From positions 1 through 21,987 of the IMG/VR virus record IMGVR_UViG_3300046522_000467: a DNA stretch of 21,987 nucleotides, one strand, 5' to 3'. Source of the stretch: a virus. The notes beneath the pieces are model-generated. The model saw nothing but the letters and a program-made list of their open reading frames with translations, made no database searches and was not told where the DNA came from. The translations under genes and the position numbers were made by a program. Positions 13,103 to 20,103 of this stretch are shown here, in pieces (positions within the stretch are counted from its first letter, which is position 1; the number at the start of each line of letters is the position of its first letter).

Positions 13103-13591
13103 ATGAGTCGCACAGACCTTTTGCCGGATGCAGGTCCGGTCCTCTCACTGCGCCAAGCGCTTTATCGCTCGGGGCGCGACTTCAAGGGCGGCATCACAGG
13201 CCTTGCCCACTCACTGGATATCGATTTAGACGCCCTTCAAAAAAAGCTCAAGTGGGATTTCGAGGGACGATGGTTGTCGCCTGATGAGCTCGAAGAGGTG
13301 ATCCGAAAAACTCAAGATCCAAGGTTGCTTGATGCGCTAGTCCGCCCAGCCGGCGTGGTCTGGTTCAAGCCTCAACCGGTATCGGCAACTCGCGACGCTC
13401 TACGGGCTGTTGGGTCCCTTTTGGAGACTGAGGGTAAGTTCGTTGGCAGCCTTCACGAAGGTGCTGCCGACAACGTATGGCAGCATCATGAGGTGGCGCT
13501 GCTTGAATTTCACGGAAACGAAGTGATACGAGCCGTGCTCGGAATTATGGCTGGGGCTCGCGCAGCAATGGAGGGCCGCCAGGATGGATGA
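13103..13591 (+). CDS. CII / CP76-type phage regulatory protein
   Basis: The 162-residue product matches the Phage_CP76 (regulatory CII) family: SLRQALYRSGRDFKGGITGLAHSLDI followed by DALQKKLKWDFEGRWLSPDELEEVIRKTQDPRLLDAL, a helix-turn-helix unit with the family's leucine pattern. Such proteins act as transcription activators in the lysogeny decision. The frame is open upstream to 12908, but ATG 13103 gives the family start. Its Shine-Dalgarno GGAG is 12 bases away, in the loop of an 8-bp hairpin, which is unusual and may make translation conditional. The stop overlaps the next start by 8 bases. Confidence 0.82.
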   Translation: MSRTDLLPDAGPVLSLRQALYRSGRDFKGGITGLAHSLDIDLDALQKKLKWDFEGRWLSPDELEEVIRKTQDPRLLDALVRPAGVVWFKPQPVSATRDALRAVGSLLETEGKFVGSLHEGAADNVWQHHEVALLEFHGNEVIRAVLGIMAGARAAMEGRQDG

Positions 13592-13787
13592 GCACATCTA
13601 CGAGTTGGCTCAGGCCTCCGAGGAGGCGCGCATACAGACGGCCATCGCTAACCGGGTGCAATACCGCGGTGAAAGCGCGACTGAGTGCGATAGCTGCGGG
13701 GTCGATATACCTGACGCGCGTCGTCTGGCAGTACCGGGCTGCCGTTATTGCACCTACTGCCAGACCTTGGTGGAGGTGCGGAAATGA
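13584..13787 (+). CDS. TraR/DksA-family C4 zinc-finger protein
   Basis: A 67-residue protein with the DksA/TraR zinc finger: CDSCG followed by DIPDARRLAVPG and CRYCTYCQ, giving the Cys-x2-Cys/Cys-x2-Cys set. An N-terminal helix (DEHIYELAQASEEARIQTAIANR) precedes it, as in short TraR proteins. Phage and plasmid TraR proteins bind the secondary channel of RNA polymerase and mimic ppGpp-DksA. The start overlaps the CII-like gene and the stop overlaps the next gene as ATGA, so translation is likely coupled. Confidence 0.85.
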   Translation: MDEHIYELAQASEEARIQTAIANRVQYRGESATECDSCGVDIPDARRLAVPGCRYCTYCQTLVEVRK

Positions 13788-13966
13788 AATCGCATACTCT
13801 CGATCAGGCCATCCTCGACGCCTTGGCGTTCGTTCGCGCTGCCCGCGCATTGCGCAAGGCAAATAAAACCGAAGGCAACAAGCGTCACCCCCTTGAGTCC
13901 GGTGCATTGCAGCGCTCCAGCATGGAGCTAACCCGACGCCTGGCCGATCTGCGGCAGGGGCGTTAG
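13784..13966 (+). CDS. Very small helical protein of unknown function (60 aa)
   Basis: ATG 13784 overlaps the TraR stop as ATGA and has GAGG about ten bases upstream. The product starts MKSHTLDQAILDALAFVRAARALRK, is basic and helical, and ends in LTRRLADLRQGR. It could bind nucleic acid or the adjacent replication protein, but nothing shows this directly. Five bases separate it from the primase-helicase gene. Confidence 0.65.
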   Translation: MKSHTLDQAILDALAFVRAARALRKANKTEGNKRHPLESGALQRSSMELTRRLADLRQGR

Positions 13967-13971
13967 GGGAA

Positions 13972-16725
13972 ATGACGAAACCCAATACACCGAACAACAT
14001 GGCCGCATGGGCGCGGCGCTATATCGAAGCCTTCGGTCTGGCTCTGGTCAAGATCGAACCCGGACAAAAAGCCCCGAAGGGCAACGCTTGGAACAAGCCT
14101 GGCGGCTACTTCACTGAGGCCGACCAGGCTGAAGCTTTTTGGGCCAAAAACCCGAAGCACAACATGGGGGTGGTACTTGGCCCAAGCCGCATTTGCTCGT
14201 TGGACGTCGATCACGCGGAGTACAGCCGTCAGGTGCTGCGTGATGTGCTGGATCTGCACCTTGACGATATCGCGGCCGTGTACCCCACTCTGGTGGGCAA
14301 CCCAACTCGTTTTCGCATCATGTTCCGCGTTCCGGAGGGGTTGGAATTCAGTCGTCACTCGCTGACCTGGCCGAACCCCGCGGACCCTGATGGCAGCAAA
14401 CTAAAACTGGTCAACGTTTCGCTGAAAGCCGCTCGCGATAAAGGCGATGCGGACCAAATCGAAGTCATGACTGCCCGCCAGAAAGAGTTCGCACCCATCA
14501 CCGTATTCGAGCTTCGTGGTGGTCTAGTGCAGGACGTGCTGCCTCCCTCGATTCACCCTGATACAGGCAAACCCTACACATGGCGCAACCCGCCATCGGC
14601 GGAAGGTTTGCCGGACCTGCCTCGCGACCTGGTGAACATTTGGAATAACTGGGACGTGTTCAAGCGGATGGCGTTAGAGGCGTGCGAATGGGCGCCAAAG
14701 GCGGCGACCCCGAAGATCAAGAACATTTCTCCGCCTCGGCTTGAGGCTGGCGATCATCCCTCTGTTATCGATGCGTTCAACAATGCAACCCAGGCGGAAA
14801 GCTTGCTTGAAGCCCACGGCTATAAGCGGCGGGGTAAGAAGTGGCTCTTTTCGGGCAGCACCACTGGGCTTCCCGGCGTGACCGTAAATGATGAAGGGCG
14901 GGTGTATTCGCACCACAGCTCGGACCCTATTGGCAACGGTCACATGAACGATCCGTTCGACGTCTTCTGCATCCTAGAGCATAACGGCAACGTTTCGGCG
15001 GCCATCAAGGCGGCGGCCAAGTCATTGGGTTTGGATCACGCCAGTCAGCGCAAGAATCGTGTAAGTGGCCCGAAAGCGCCGCGGCCGGAAACGGGTGGAG
15101 AAGGGGAGCCAACGCAACCTGTGAGCGCGGATCTTCCCCCCGCCCCAACTGGTGACGAACCCTCGGCCGAGCCCGGCAGCAGCAGTACCGGGGGGGCGGG
15201 GGGCGGGTTTCATATCCAGGGCTTGCTCAGGCGGTACGCGCTCATCGAGGGTACAACGCAGGCGTGGGACATCGATCAGTCGCGGCGCATCAAAAAGGCT
15301 GCGCTCATTGCGCACGTCGGCAAAGACCTGTTCAAAGAATGGGATTCGATCACTGATCCAAAGCGGAAAAAGCGCGTGGGTGAGGATTGGGTAAAGGATA
15401 TCGAGCGGACCCAGGCATTGGCCGGTAAGGCGCTCGGCGATATCACGATGCCGATGATGACGCGCTACGTATATATCGACGGCACGAAGGATGTTTGGGA
15501 CTACGCGAAGAAACGGCGTGTGGCTGAGGGTGCTGTGAAGATGGCGCTCGGCGACGCGTACAGCTTGTGGTTGAACAGTCCGGATCGGCGAGTGGTGGAC
15601 ATGAACCACATCGTGTTCGACCCGAGAATGACGCACGACCCGGAGATGTACATCAACACGTTCGAAGGCCTGCCGCTCCAGCCGGCTCGAGATGACAGCC
15701 GGTGCGAAAGCCTCATCTGGCTTATCAGCTTTTTATGCAACCACGCCGACGATGCAAACGAATGGTTGTGTCGGTGGTTGGCCTACCCGCTGCAGCACAC
15801 AGGCGCGAAGATGGATACGGCGGTGCTTATGCACTCCACCACAGAGGGTTCAGGTAAGAGCCTGTTGTTCTCGGTAGCAATGGGTCTGCTTTACGGGCAG
15901 TACTCGGCAACGGTCGGGCAGACCCAGTTGGAGGGAAGTTTCAACGCGTGGCAGAGCGGCAAGCTTTGGGCGGTATTCGAGGAGGTTGTCTCCCGCGACC
16001 AGAAGTACAACCAGGTGGGGAAGATCAAGCAACTAATCACCGGGCAGACCGTGCGGATTGAGAGCAAGTTCGTCAACGGGTGGGAAGAAGCTAGCCACAT
16101 GAACGCCGTGTTCCTTTCGAACGAAATCGTGCCTTGGCCCATCAGTGAAAGCGACCGGCGATTCCTGGTGATGTGGCCGGAAGACAAGCTGCCGCCGGAG
16201 CGCCAGAAGGCTATCAGTCATGAGCTCGCCAATGGGGGCGTTGAAGCGTTGTACGCCTGGCTGCTGGCATATGACTTGGGCGACTTCGACCCCCAGACCA
16301 AGCCTCCAGTTACGCCTGCTCGCCAGCGTCTGGTGGCACTCAGTAGGGCGCCTTGGCAGACGTTCGCCAACCTTTGGCGGTTGGGCGAGCTTGGATTCGG
16401 TTTGTGGGGCGGGTGCTTAAGCTCTGATCTTTACGCGATGTTTGTTGAGTGGTGCCACCGCAACGGAGAGCACCGTATGAGCCAAACGAAATTCAGCTTG
16501 TTCATTGAGACGCTCGGCGTGGAGAAGACCAGGGCCATCCCGTATGAGCAGGATGCGCGGCGGCGTTTCGCTGCGTTTCTGATGCCCAAGGACGCCGGTT
16601 CCTTCCTGCCACCATCCATGAGTTCGGCCGCGCTCGGCGCACACGTCATCGAATGGCGTGAAAGGGCGCGAGGGAATGGCTGGAGCGTCGATGGGTGGGA
16701 CCACGTTAAGGCAGGGGCGGCATGA
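13972..16725 (+). CDS. Prim-Pol primase / SF3-like helicase replication protein
   Basis: A 917-residue replication initiator. The N terminus is a bifunctional primase-polymerase domain: MAAWARRYIEAFGLALVKI, then KAPKGNAWNKPGG, GVVLGP and ICSLDVDH with the metal-binding Asp78 and Asp80. A proline- and glycine-rich linker (about residues 365-415) separates it from a DUF5906/D5-type helicase: Walker A TTEGSGKSLLF (near 626), Walker B KLWAVFEEV (near 666) and sensor-like NAVFLSNE (near 713). It should melt and prime the phage origin, as the P4 alpha protein does for its own. ATG 13972 follows AGGGGAA. The stop region leads directly into the iteron-rich candidate origin. The gene also contains a chance CTCTCAC-free body, so the leader motif is not a general feature of the coding DNA. 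Confidence 0.92.
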   Translation: MTKPNTPNNMAAWARRYIEAFGLALVKIEPGQKAPKGNAWNKPGGYFTEADQAEAFWAKNPKHNMGVVLGPSRICSLDVDHAEYSRQVLRDVLDLHLDDIAAVYPTLVGNPTRFRIMFRVPEGLEFSRHSLTWPNPADPDGSKLKLVNVSLKAARDKGDADQIEVMTARQKEFAPITVFELRGGLVQDVLPPSIHPDTGKPYTWRNPPSAEGLPDLPRDLVNIWNNWDVFKRMALEACEWAPKAATPKIKNISPPRLEAGDHPSVIDAFNNATQAESLLEAHGYKRRGKKWLFSGSTTGLPGVTVNDEGRVYSHHSSDPIGNGHMNDPFDVFCILEHNGNVSAAIKAAAKSLGLDHASQRKNRVSGPKAPRPETGGEGEPTQPVSADLPPAPTGDEPSAEPGSSSTGGAGGGFHIQGLLRRYALIEGTTQAWDIDQSRRIKKAALIAHVGKDLFKEWDSITDPKRKKRVGEDWVKDIERTQALAGKALGDITMPMMTRYVYIDGTKDVWDYAKKRRVAEGAVKMALGDAYSLWLNSPDRRVVDMNHIVFDPRMTHDPEMYINTFEGLPLQPARDDSRCESLIWLISFLCNHADDANEWLCRWLAYPLQHTGAKMDTAVLMHSTTEGSGKSLLFSVAMGLLYGQYSATVGQTQLEGSFNAWQSGKLWAVFEEVVSRDQKYNQVGKIKQLITGQTVRIESKFVNGWEEASHMNAVFLSNEIVPWPISESDRRFLVMWPEDKLPPERQKAISHELANGGVEALYAWLLAYDLGDFDPQTKPPVTPARQRLVALSRAPWQTFANLWRLGELGFGLWGGCLSSDLYAMFVEWCHRNGEHRMSQTKFSLFIETLGVEKTRAIPYEQDARRRFAAFLMPKDAGSFLPPSMSSAALGAHVIEWRERARGNGWSVDGWDHVKAGAA

Positions 16726-16737
16726 ATCCGGGTGCAA

Positions 16738-17052
16738 GTGTGTTGGGTGTGTTGGGTTTGTGTCGGGTTCCTCATGCAACCTTACACACGTTCAGGCCAG
16801 TGAATCCGGGGCCTGCGGGAGGCTGTGTAAGGTGTGTAAGGTTTGCGCGCCCGCGCGCGCGCATGCGGAAAATATTTTTCTTCCTCTTCAATAGGGGAGT
16901 TTATTTCCAAGGAGGGGAAATTCTCTTACGCGAACTTCTAAAAACCCAACACACCTTACACACCTTACACAGAAAGCTCAGAGGCATTGATTTTAAAAGG
17001 GTTTTCCTGTGTTGGGTTTGTGTTGGGTTGATGGTTTTTGTGTTGGGTTGGG
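16738..17052. other. Candidate replication origin: iterons, GC-alternating tract, AT-rich tract
   Basis: GTGTTGGGT occurs at 16740, 16749, 17009, 17020 and 17040, once with one change at 16760 and inverted at 16944. The related TGTGTAAGG occurs at 16824 and 16833 and inverted at 16780, 16954 and 16963. Between the two groups lie a 16-bp alternating purine-pyrimidine stretch (16852-16867) and an AT-rich, polypurine/polypyrimidine tract (about 16869-16945). Twelve related repeats directly after the primase-helicase gene fit an iteron origin bound by that protein, as in P4. No convincing gene lies here. Spacings of 9, 11, 11 and 20 bases put several copies near the same helix face. Confidence 0.65.
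16823..16972. repeat. Perfect 20-bp inverted repeat flanking the AT-rich tract
   Basis: CTGTGTAAGGTGTGTAAGGT at 16823-16842 has its exact reverse complement at 16953-16972, 110 bases apart. Each arm is itself two tandem TGTGTAAGG units. The pair brackets the alternating GC tract and the AT-rich tract of the candidate origin. Confidence 0.9.
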
Positions 17053-17073
17053 TTTTGGTTGGAGAGAATGGCC

Positions 17074-17673
17074 ATGATTGAAGCAGTAGAGGCGGTAATG
17101 CGGCATTGGGGCGAAAGCGTGCGCCGTGGTGCGGATGGCGGCGGCTTGGCGAGCCCGGCCGGAACCTTGGTGGAGTGGAAGGGTTGTCCGCCCCGCACCG
17201 CCTCCTCCGGCTCTCGTGTGCTGCTTGCCGGCGCAGGGCCTGACTTCCTGTCCAGCGAAGTGGAAGCGGCGTTGGCAGCTATCGAGCGCATGCCAGAGGG
17301 GGCTGGCGCGGTTCGGCTTGCTTTGAGGCGTTATGTGTTCGTGCCTCCCCTTACCGTGGATGAGCAAGTCCGTGACCTGCAGCTTGGGTTGGGCGCTGCT
17401 GGCCAGCAGGCGTACTTCCGTCTGCTTCATCGGTTGCATGAACTGGTGAAGGCGGAACTGACGGCAAGGCGCGAACTGGTTCTAGCCATTCACCGGGAAT
17501 CGAAGAAAGCTGGTGATCGCACTCGAAAGTCAGCGGTGCGGCTGGCGGGGCGAGCGCATGCAGCGCGGGTTAAAGAGCTGTATCGCGGCAATGGTTTAAA
17601 CCATTCGTCTGGAGACTCGGCGCCAGTCGGCTCCGGTGCGCCCCGGCAAGCCCCCGTCAGGAACAACCGTTAA
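17074..17673 (+). CDS. Unknown protein in the Q antiterminator position
   Basis: About 199 residues, starting MIEAVEAVMRHWGESVRRG. A helix-turn-helix-like stretch lies in the second half (VRDLQLGLGAAGQQAYFRLLHRL), followed by a basic tail that becomes low-complexity (SSGDSAPVGSGAPRQAPV). The W-G pattern near the N terminus, the C-terminal sigma-4-like helices and the location between replication and lysis genes resemble antitermination protein Q, but I cannot confirm the family. ATG 17074 has GGAGAG seven bases upstream; ATG 17068 is an alternative. A strong terminator lies 125 bases downstream, where a Q-type protein could act to let late transcription pass. Confidence 0.6.
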   Translation: MIEAVEAVMRHWGESVRRGADGGGLASPAGTLVEWKGCPPRTASSGSRVLLAGAGPDFLSSEVEAALAAIERMPEGAGAVRLALRRYVFVPPLTVDEQVRDLQLGLGAAGQQAYFRLLHRLHELVKAELTARRELVLAIHRESKKAGDRTRKSAVRLAGRAHAARVKELYRGNGLNHSSGDSAPVGSGAPRQAPVRNNR

Positions 17674-17797
17674 TTGGGGGTTTTCGGTTTGTCATTCGGA
17701 GGGTAAAAAGTCACCACGATTCGATAGGTACGCCTACCGAGCAACTAGTGCACGTGCTGTGCCGCCAAGCCCCGAAGTCCCCACTTTGGGCACCTGC
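17674..17797 (+). other. Non-coding stretch before the lysis genes
   Basis: With the terminator at 17798-17828 and the holin leader it makes a 185-base gap without a gene. It holds an 8-bp hairpin with loop CCCC around 17771-17790 (CCCGAAGT pairing with ACTTTGGG through one G-U) and the short palindrome-like AGTGCACGTGCT. I see no clear promoter and no tRNA. In lambda the Q-dependent late promoter and terminator tR' lie in the matching position. Confidence 0.4.
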
Positions 17798-17828
17798 AAA
17801 CCCCGCCACCTGGCGGGGTTTTCTTTTT
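17798..17828 (+). terminator. Strong intrinsic terminator before the holin genes
   Basis: AAACCCCGCC (17798-17807), loop ACCT and GGCGGGGTTT (17812-17821) form a perfect 10-bp stem running into TTTTCTTTTT. It precedes the first lysis gene by 30 bases, like lambda tR', so late expression would need antitermination or a nearby promoter. Confidence 0.9.
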
Positions 17829-17858
17829 CTGGCCCATGGCCGCCTGGAGGGAATCATC

Positions 17859-18248
17859 ATGGGTGAGCCGTTGACTACAGCAGTCGCAGGCGTTGCCGTT
17901 GCAGGCGCGGGCGCTGCTGTTGCTGGCGCCGCCGGTGCCGGGTTCGCTGGCTTCATGGCTGGCGTTGATGTGGCGGCTGCAACCGGTGCTCTGCTTGGAG
18001 CGCTCATTTACTTCACAACCACGCATGAGTTGCCGGTTTGGCAGCGGGGGTTGTTCTTCATCGTCTCGTTCGTCATGGGCTACATGTTCGCCCCCGGCCT
18101 GGTTGAGGCTGAGTTCTGGGGCGTGCGCCCGTTCCGTTTTCCAGGGCCTGCCGCATTCGGTGCGTCTGTCTTGGTGGTGACGGTATCCCTGGCAGCGATC
18201 AAGCGGCGAGGTCCACCAGCTGATTCGGCTGGACTAGGGGGTAGCTGA
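17859..18248 (+). CDS. Putative phage holin (Phage_holin_8-like)
   Basis: The 129-residue product has a glycine/alanine-rich hydrophobic N-terminal region, a second span around VAAATGALLGALIYF, a third LFFIVSFVMGYMFAPGL and a fourth AAFGASVLVVTVSLAAI, with a short charged tail. The HELPVWQRGLFFIVSFVMGY segment matches the putative holin family seen in many proteobacterial phages. It should form pores in the inner membrane at lysis. ATG 17859 has GGAGGG eight bases upstream. The stop overlaps the next ATG by one base (TGATG). Confidence 0.8.
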   Translation: MGEPLTTAVAGVAVAGAGAAVAGAAGAGFAGFMAGVDVAAATGALLGALIYFTTTHELPVWQRGLFFIVSFVMGYMFAPGLVEAEFWGVRPFRFPGPAAFGASVLVVTVSLAAIKRRGPPADSAGLGGS

Positions 18249-18583
18249 TGTTTAGCCCGTTACTCACACAGGTTCTGTTCTGGATGTGTTTGGTCATCTT
18301 CTTGCGTCTGTTCACCTATCAACGCGGCGATGCCCGCTTCAAGCGGGGCATGTCTTGCCTCGCTTGGATTGTTATGGGTAGCGCAGGGGCGACGATGCTC
18401 AACATCCTAAAAGGCGAGCTCGTTATTCCTGAGCCTGCCTGGCCGTTGGTGATCATGGTCGGGGTGTTCGTTTGGGCGGTCATGCGGGCCGGCGGCAACA
18501 TGGCAGGCGTGCTTCGGCCGGAGCCTGCGCTGAGCTGGCCCAAAGTAGAGCGGCGGCGCGCGTCCCATGAAAGCAAGAATTAG
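18248..18583 (+). CDS. Second holin-like protein (three membrane helices)
   Basis: The 111-residue product has three hydrophobic segments (LLTQVLFWMCLVIFLRLF, SCLAWIVMGSAGATML, WPLVIMVGVFVWAVM) and a basic tail, matching the putative three-helix phage holin family. Its start is coupled to the first holin by TGATG. A holin pair such as this may be holin plus antiholin. The end overlaps the next gene by 17 bases. No endolysin gene follows directly, so lysis genes are split or the endolysin lies elsewhere. Confidence 0.78.
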   Translation: MFSPLLTQVLFWMCLVIFLRLFTYQRGDARFKRGMSCLAWIVMGSAGATMLNILKGELVIPEPAWPLVIMVGVFVWAVMRAGGNMAGVLRPEPALSWPKVERRRASHESKN

Positions 18584-19328
18584 CGCCAGCGGGCTGGATG
18601 ATTCGCTCGCGGCCCTTGCCAAGCTGGGTGCTGGGCTCGCGCCGCGGGCACTGGCAGATGCGCTGAACCATCAGGCCAACCAGGCTGCTCAAGCGCTGCG
18701 TGGCGCATTGCCTGATGCATTCGACAGGCCCACGCCCTGGACGCTGAACTCAACACGCATCCTTTACGCCAGGCCGTCAGCTGAGCCAGAGGCGGCGGTG
18801 TGGGTGAAGGATGAGTCGGGTGGCAAGAACCCCTTCAGCGCCGAGGATTACCTCATGCCGCAAGTCGAAGGGGGCGAGCGCATCACTCGCCGCTCTGAGA
18901 AGTATCTGCGCGAGGCGGGCATCCTGCCCGCTGGCAAGTTCGTGGTGCCAGGTGCTGGGGCACGCCTCGATGCATACGGCAACATGCAGCGCGGCCACAT
19001 GATGCAGATCCTTTCGGGCTTGAGCGCGCTCACTCGCGATGGCTCGGATCACAGCGCATCGGATAGTCGGCGGTCACAACGTAAGGGGCATGCCCGCGCC
19101 TTCTTCGTGCTGAAGCGAGGCAAGACGCCCATCGGCATCGCTGAGCGTAGGGGTAAGGGTGTCGCGGTGGTTCTCGCGTTCGTACGTCAACCGCACTACC
19201 GGGAGCGCTTCAAGTTTTACGACATCGTGAGGCGGGTTGCCGAGAACGACTCGGGGCTTGAGGCGAACATCGATAAGGCCATCGCTGATGCCCTGGCCGG
19301 CAAGCTGCCCCGGGTGGGTCGGCGCTGA
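18567..19328 (+). CDS. Putative virion protein, minor-tail-like
   Basis: The 253-residue product starts MKARISASGLDDSLAALAKL and has DRPTPWTLNSTRILYA, AEDYLMPQVEGGERITRRSE, LPAGKFVVPGAGARLDAYGN and a C-terminal RERFKFYDIVRRVAEN. I recognise the pattern from proteins in phage structural clusters, and the overall layout recalls lambda minor tail protein Z, but the family is uncertain. There is no membrane segment. Its position is odd: it lies before the candidate cos site, so in the packaged genome it would be at the opposite end from the head and tail genes. It overlaps the second holin gene. Confidence 0.65.
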   Translation: MKARISASGLDDSLAALAKLGAGLAPRALADALNHQANQAAQALRGALPDAFDRPTPWTLNSTRILYARPSAEPEAAVWVKDESGGKNPFSAEDYLMPQVEGGERITRRSEKYLREAGILPAGKFVVPGAGARLDAYGNMQRGHMMQILSGLSALTRDGSDHSASDSRRSQRKGHARAFFVLKRGKTPIGIAERRGKGVAVVLAFVRQPHYRERFKFYDIVRRVAENDSGLEANIDKAIADALAGKLPRVGRR

Positions 19329-19357
19329 CCCCTTACCATGAACTTGTCCGGGCGATG

Positions 19358-19391
19358 CGGGGCGCCAACCCTCGGGGGCCCCTGGGGCGCC
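19358..19391. other. Candidate cosN (DNA cleavage site for packaging)
   Basis: CGGGGCGCCAACCCTCGGGGG (19358-19378, read in two pieces CGGGGCGCCAACC and CTCGGGGG) resembles the lambda cosN region CGGGGCGGCGACC-TCGCGGG as I remember it, with 11 of 13 matches in the first part. GGGGCGCC recurs at 19384-19391. The site is about 150 bases upstream of the small terminase gene, close to the lambda cosN-nu1 distance, and the large terminase is of the GpA type used by cos phages. Confidence 0.5.
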
Positions 19392-19450
19392 GAAACGGGC
19401 AAGGGTAATTCGAGCCCCGTTCTCGCGCTAGTGGCTGGCCCTGCAAGTTA

Positions 19451-19497
19451 GTTAACAAGGGTTAATCCGGTTAACCCGGTGGTTCATTGCGGTTAAC
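19451..19497. repeat. GTTAA repeats, possible small-terminase (cosB-like) binding sites
   Basis: GTTAAC occurs at 19451, 19470 and 19492 and GTTAAT at 19461, within 47 bases, between the cosN candidate and the small terminase start. The spacing is 10, 9 and 22 bases. They are placed like the R sites bound by lambda Nu1. The rest of 19329-19509 holds no gene. Confidence 0.5.
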
Positions 19498-19509
19498 AGG
19501 TATCCCTAA

Positions 19510-20100
19510 ATGACGTTGATGACCAAGGCTGAGTACGCAGATCGGCGCGGCTGGTCACGGGCCTACGTTTCCAAGCTGGTAAAGCAGAACCGCTTGGTGA
19601 TTACGCCAGACGGAAAGGTCGATGCAGAGGCGAGCGATGAGCTGCTGGCCGCCAGCGCGGACCCGAGCAAGACGGGTGTTGCAGATCGGCACCATCAAGA
19701 GCGCTTGGACAAAGGCGTGTATTCACACATCGCCCCGTCAGCCGCGCCCAGTCCGGCCCTGCCAGCACCTGGTGTGGTCGCCGTTGGCCCCGACTACCAG
19801 AAGGCACGAGCGCGGCGCGAGTTTGCCTTGGCTCTACTGGCCGAGGACGAACACCGCAAGGTCCGGAACGAACTGGTGGAGCGCGTGCAGGTGGATACAG
19901 CCGCCTTCACCACCGCTCGTGTACTGCGAGACCTGCTGATGGGCATCCCGCCCAAGATCGCTGGCGAGCTGGTCACCCTGACGGATGTCTGGGAAATCGA
20001 ACGCCGACTAACACAAGCCTTCCGGCGAGCCCTTGAAGATGCTGACCGCGCATTGCGGAAAGAGGGGAGCGAAGTGGGGGGTACTCAAGAGCTGAGCTAA
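19510..20100 (+). CDS. Terminase small subunit-like protein
   Basis: The 196-residue product has an N-terminal winged-helix-like motif (TKAEYADRRGWSRAYVSKLV, residues 5-24) as in Nu1-type small terminases. A proline-rich linker (SAAPSPALPAPG) and a helical C-terminal part (ARREFALALLAEDEHRKVRNEL) follow. It would bind cos DNA and load the large subunit. ATG 19510 has no clear Shine-Dalgarno; ATG 19519 is equally possible. Its stop is three bases before the large terminase ATG, which strongly supports the call. Confidence 0.75.
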   Translation: MTLMTKAEYADRRGWSRAYVSKLVKQNRLVITPDGKVDAEASDELLAASADPSKTGVADRHHQERLDKGVYSHIAPSAAPSPALPAPGVVAVGPDYQKARARREFALALLAEDEHRKVRNELVERVQVDTAAFTTARVLRDLLMGIPPKIAGELVTLTDVWEIERRLTQAFRRALEDADRALRKEGSEVGGTQELS

Positions 20101-20103
20101 CCC

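Noticed and set aside
13142-13150. Another CTCTCAC on the plus strand inside the CII-like gene
   Set aside because: It is within coding sequence, has no flanking stem and no GACACAGCAC downstream; a 7-mer is expected a few times by chance in this window.
16722-17081. A 119-codon plus-strand frame starting in an ATGA overlap with the primase-helicase stop
   Set aside because: It reads straight through the iterons, inverted repeat and GC-alternating tract; its product is a patchwork of repeat-encoded residues. Origin DNA is the better explanation, though the ATGA overlap keeps a small doubt.
17700-17797. Possible tRNA before the terminator
   Set aside because: Some short pairings exist, but there is no acceptor stem, no GTTCRA T-loop and no anticodon arm in the right order.
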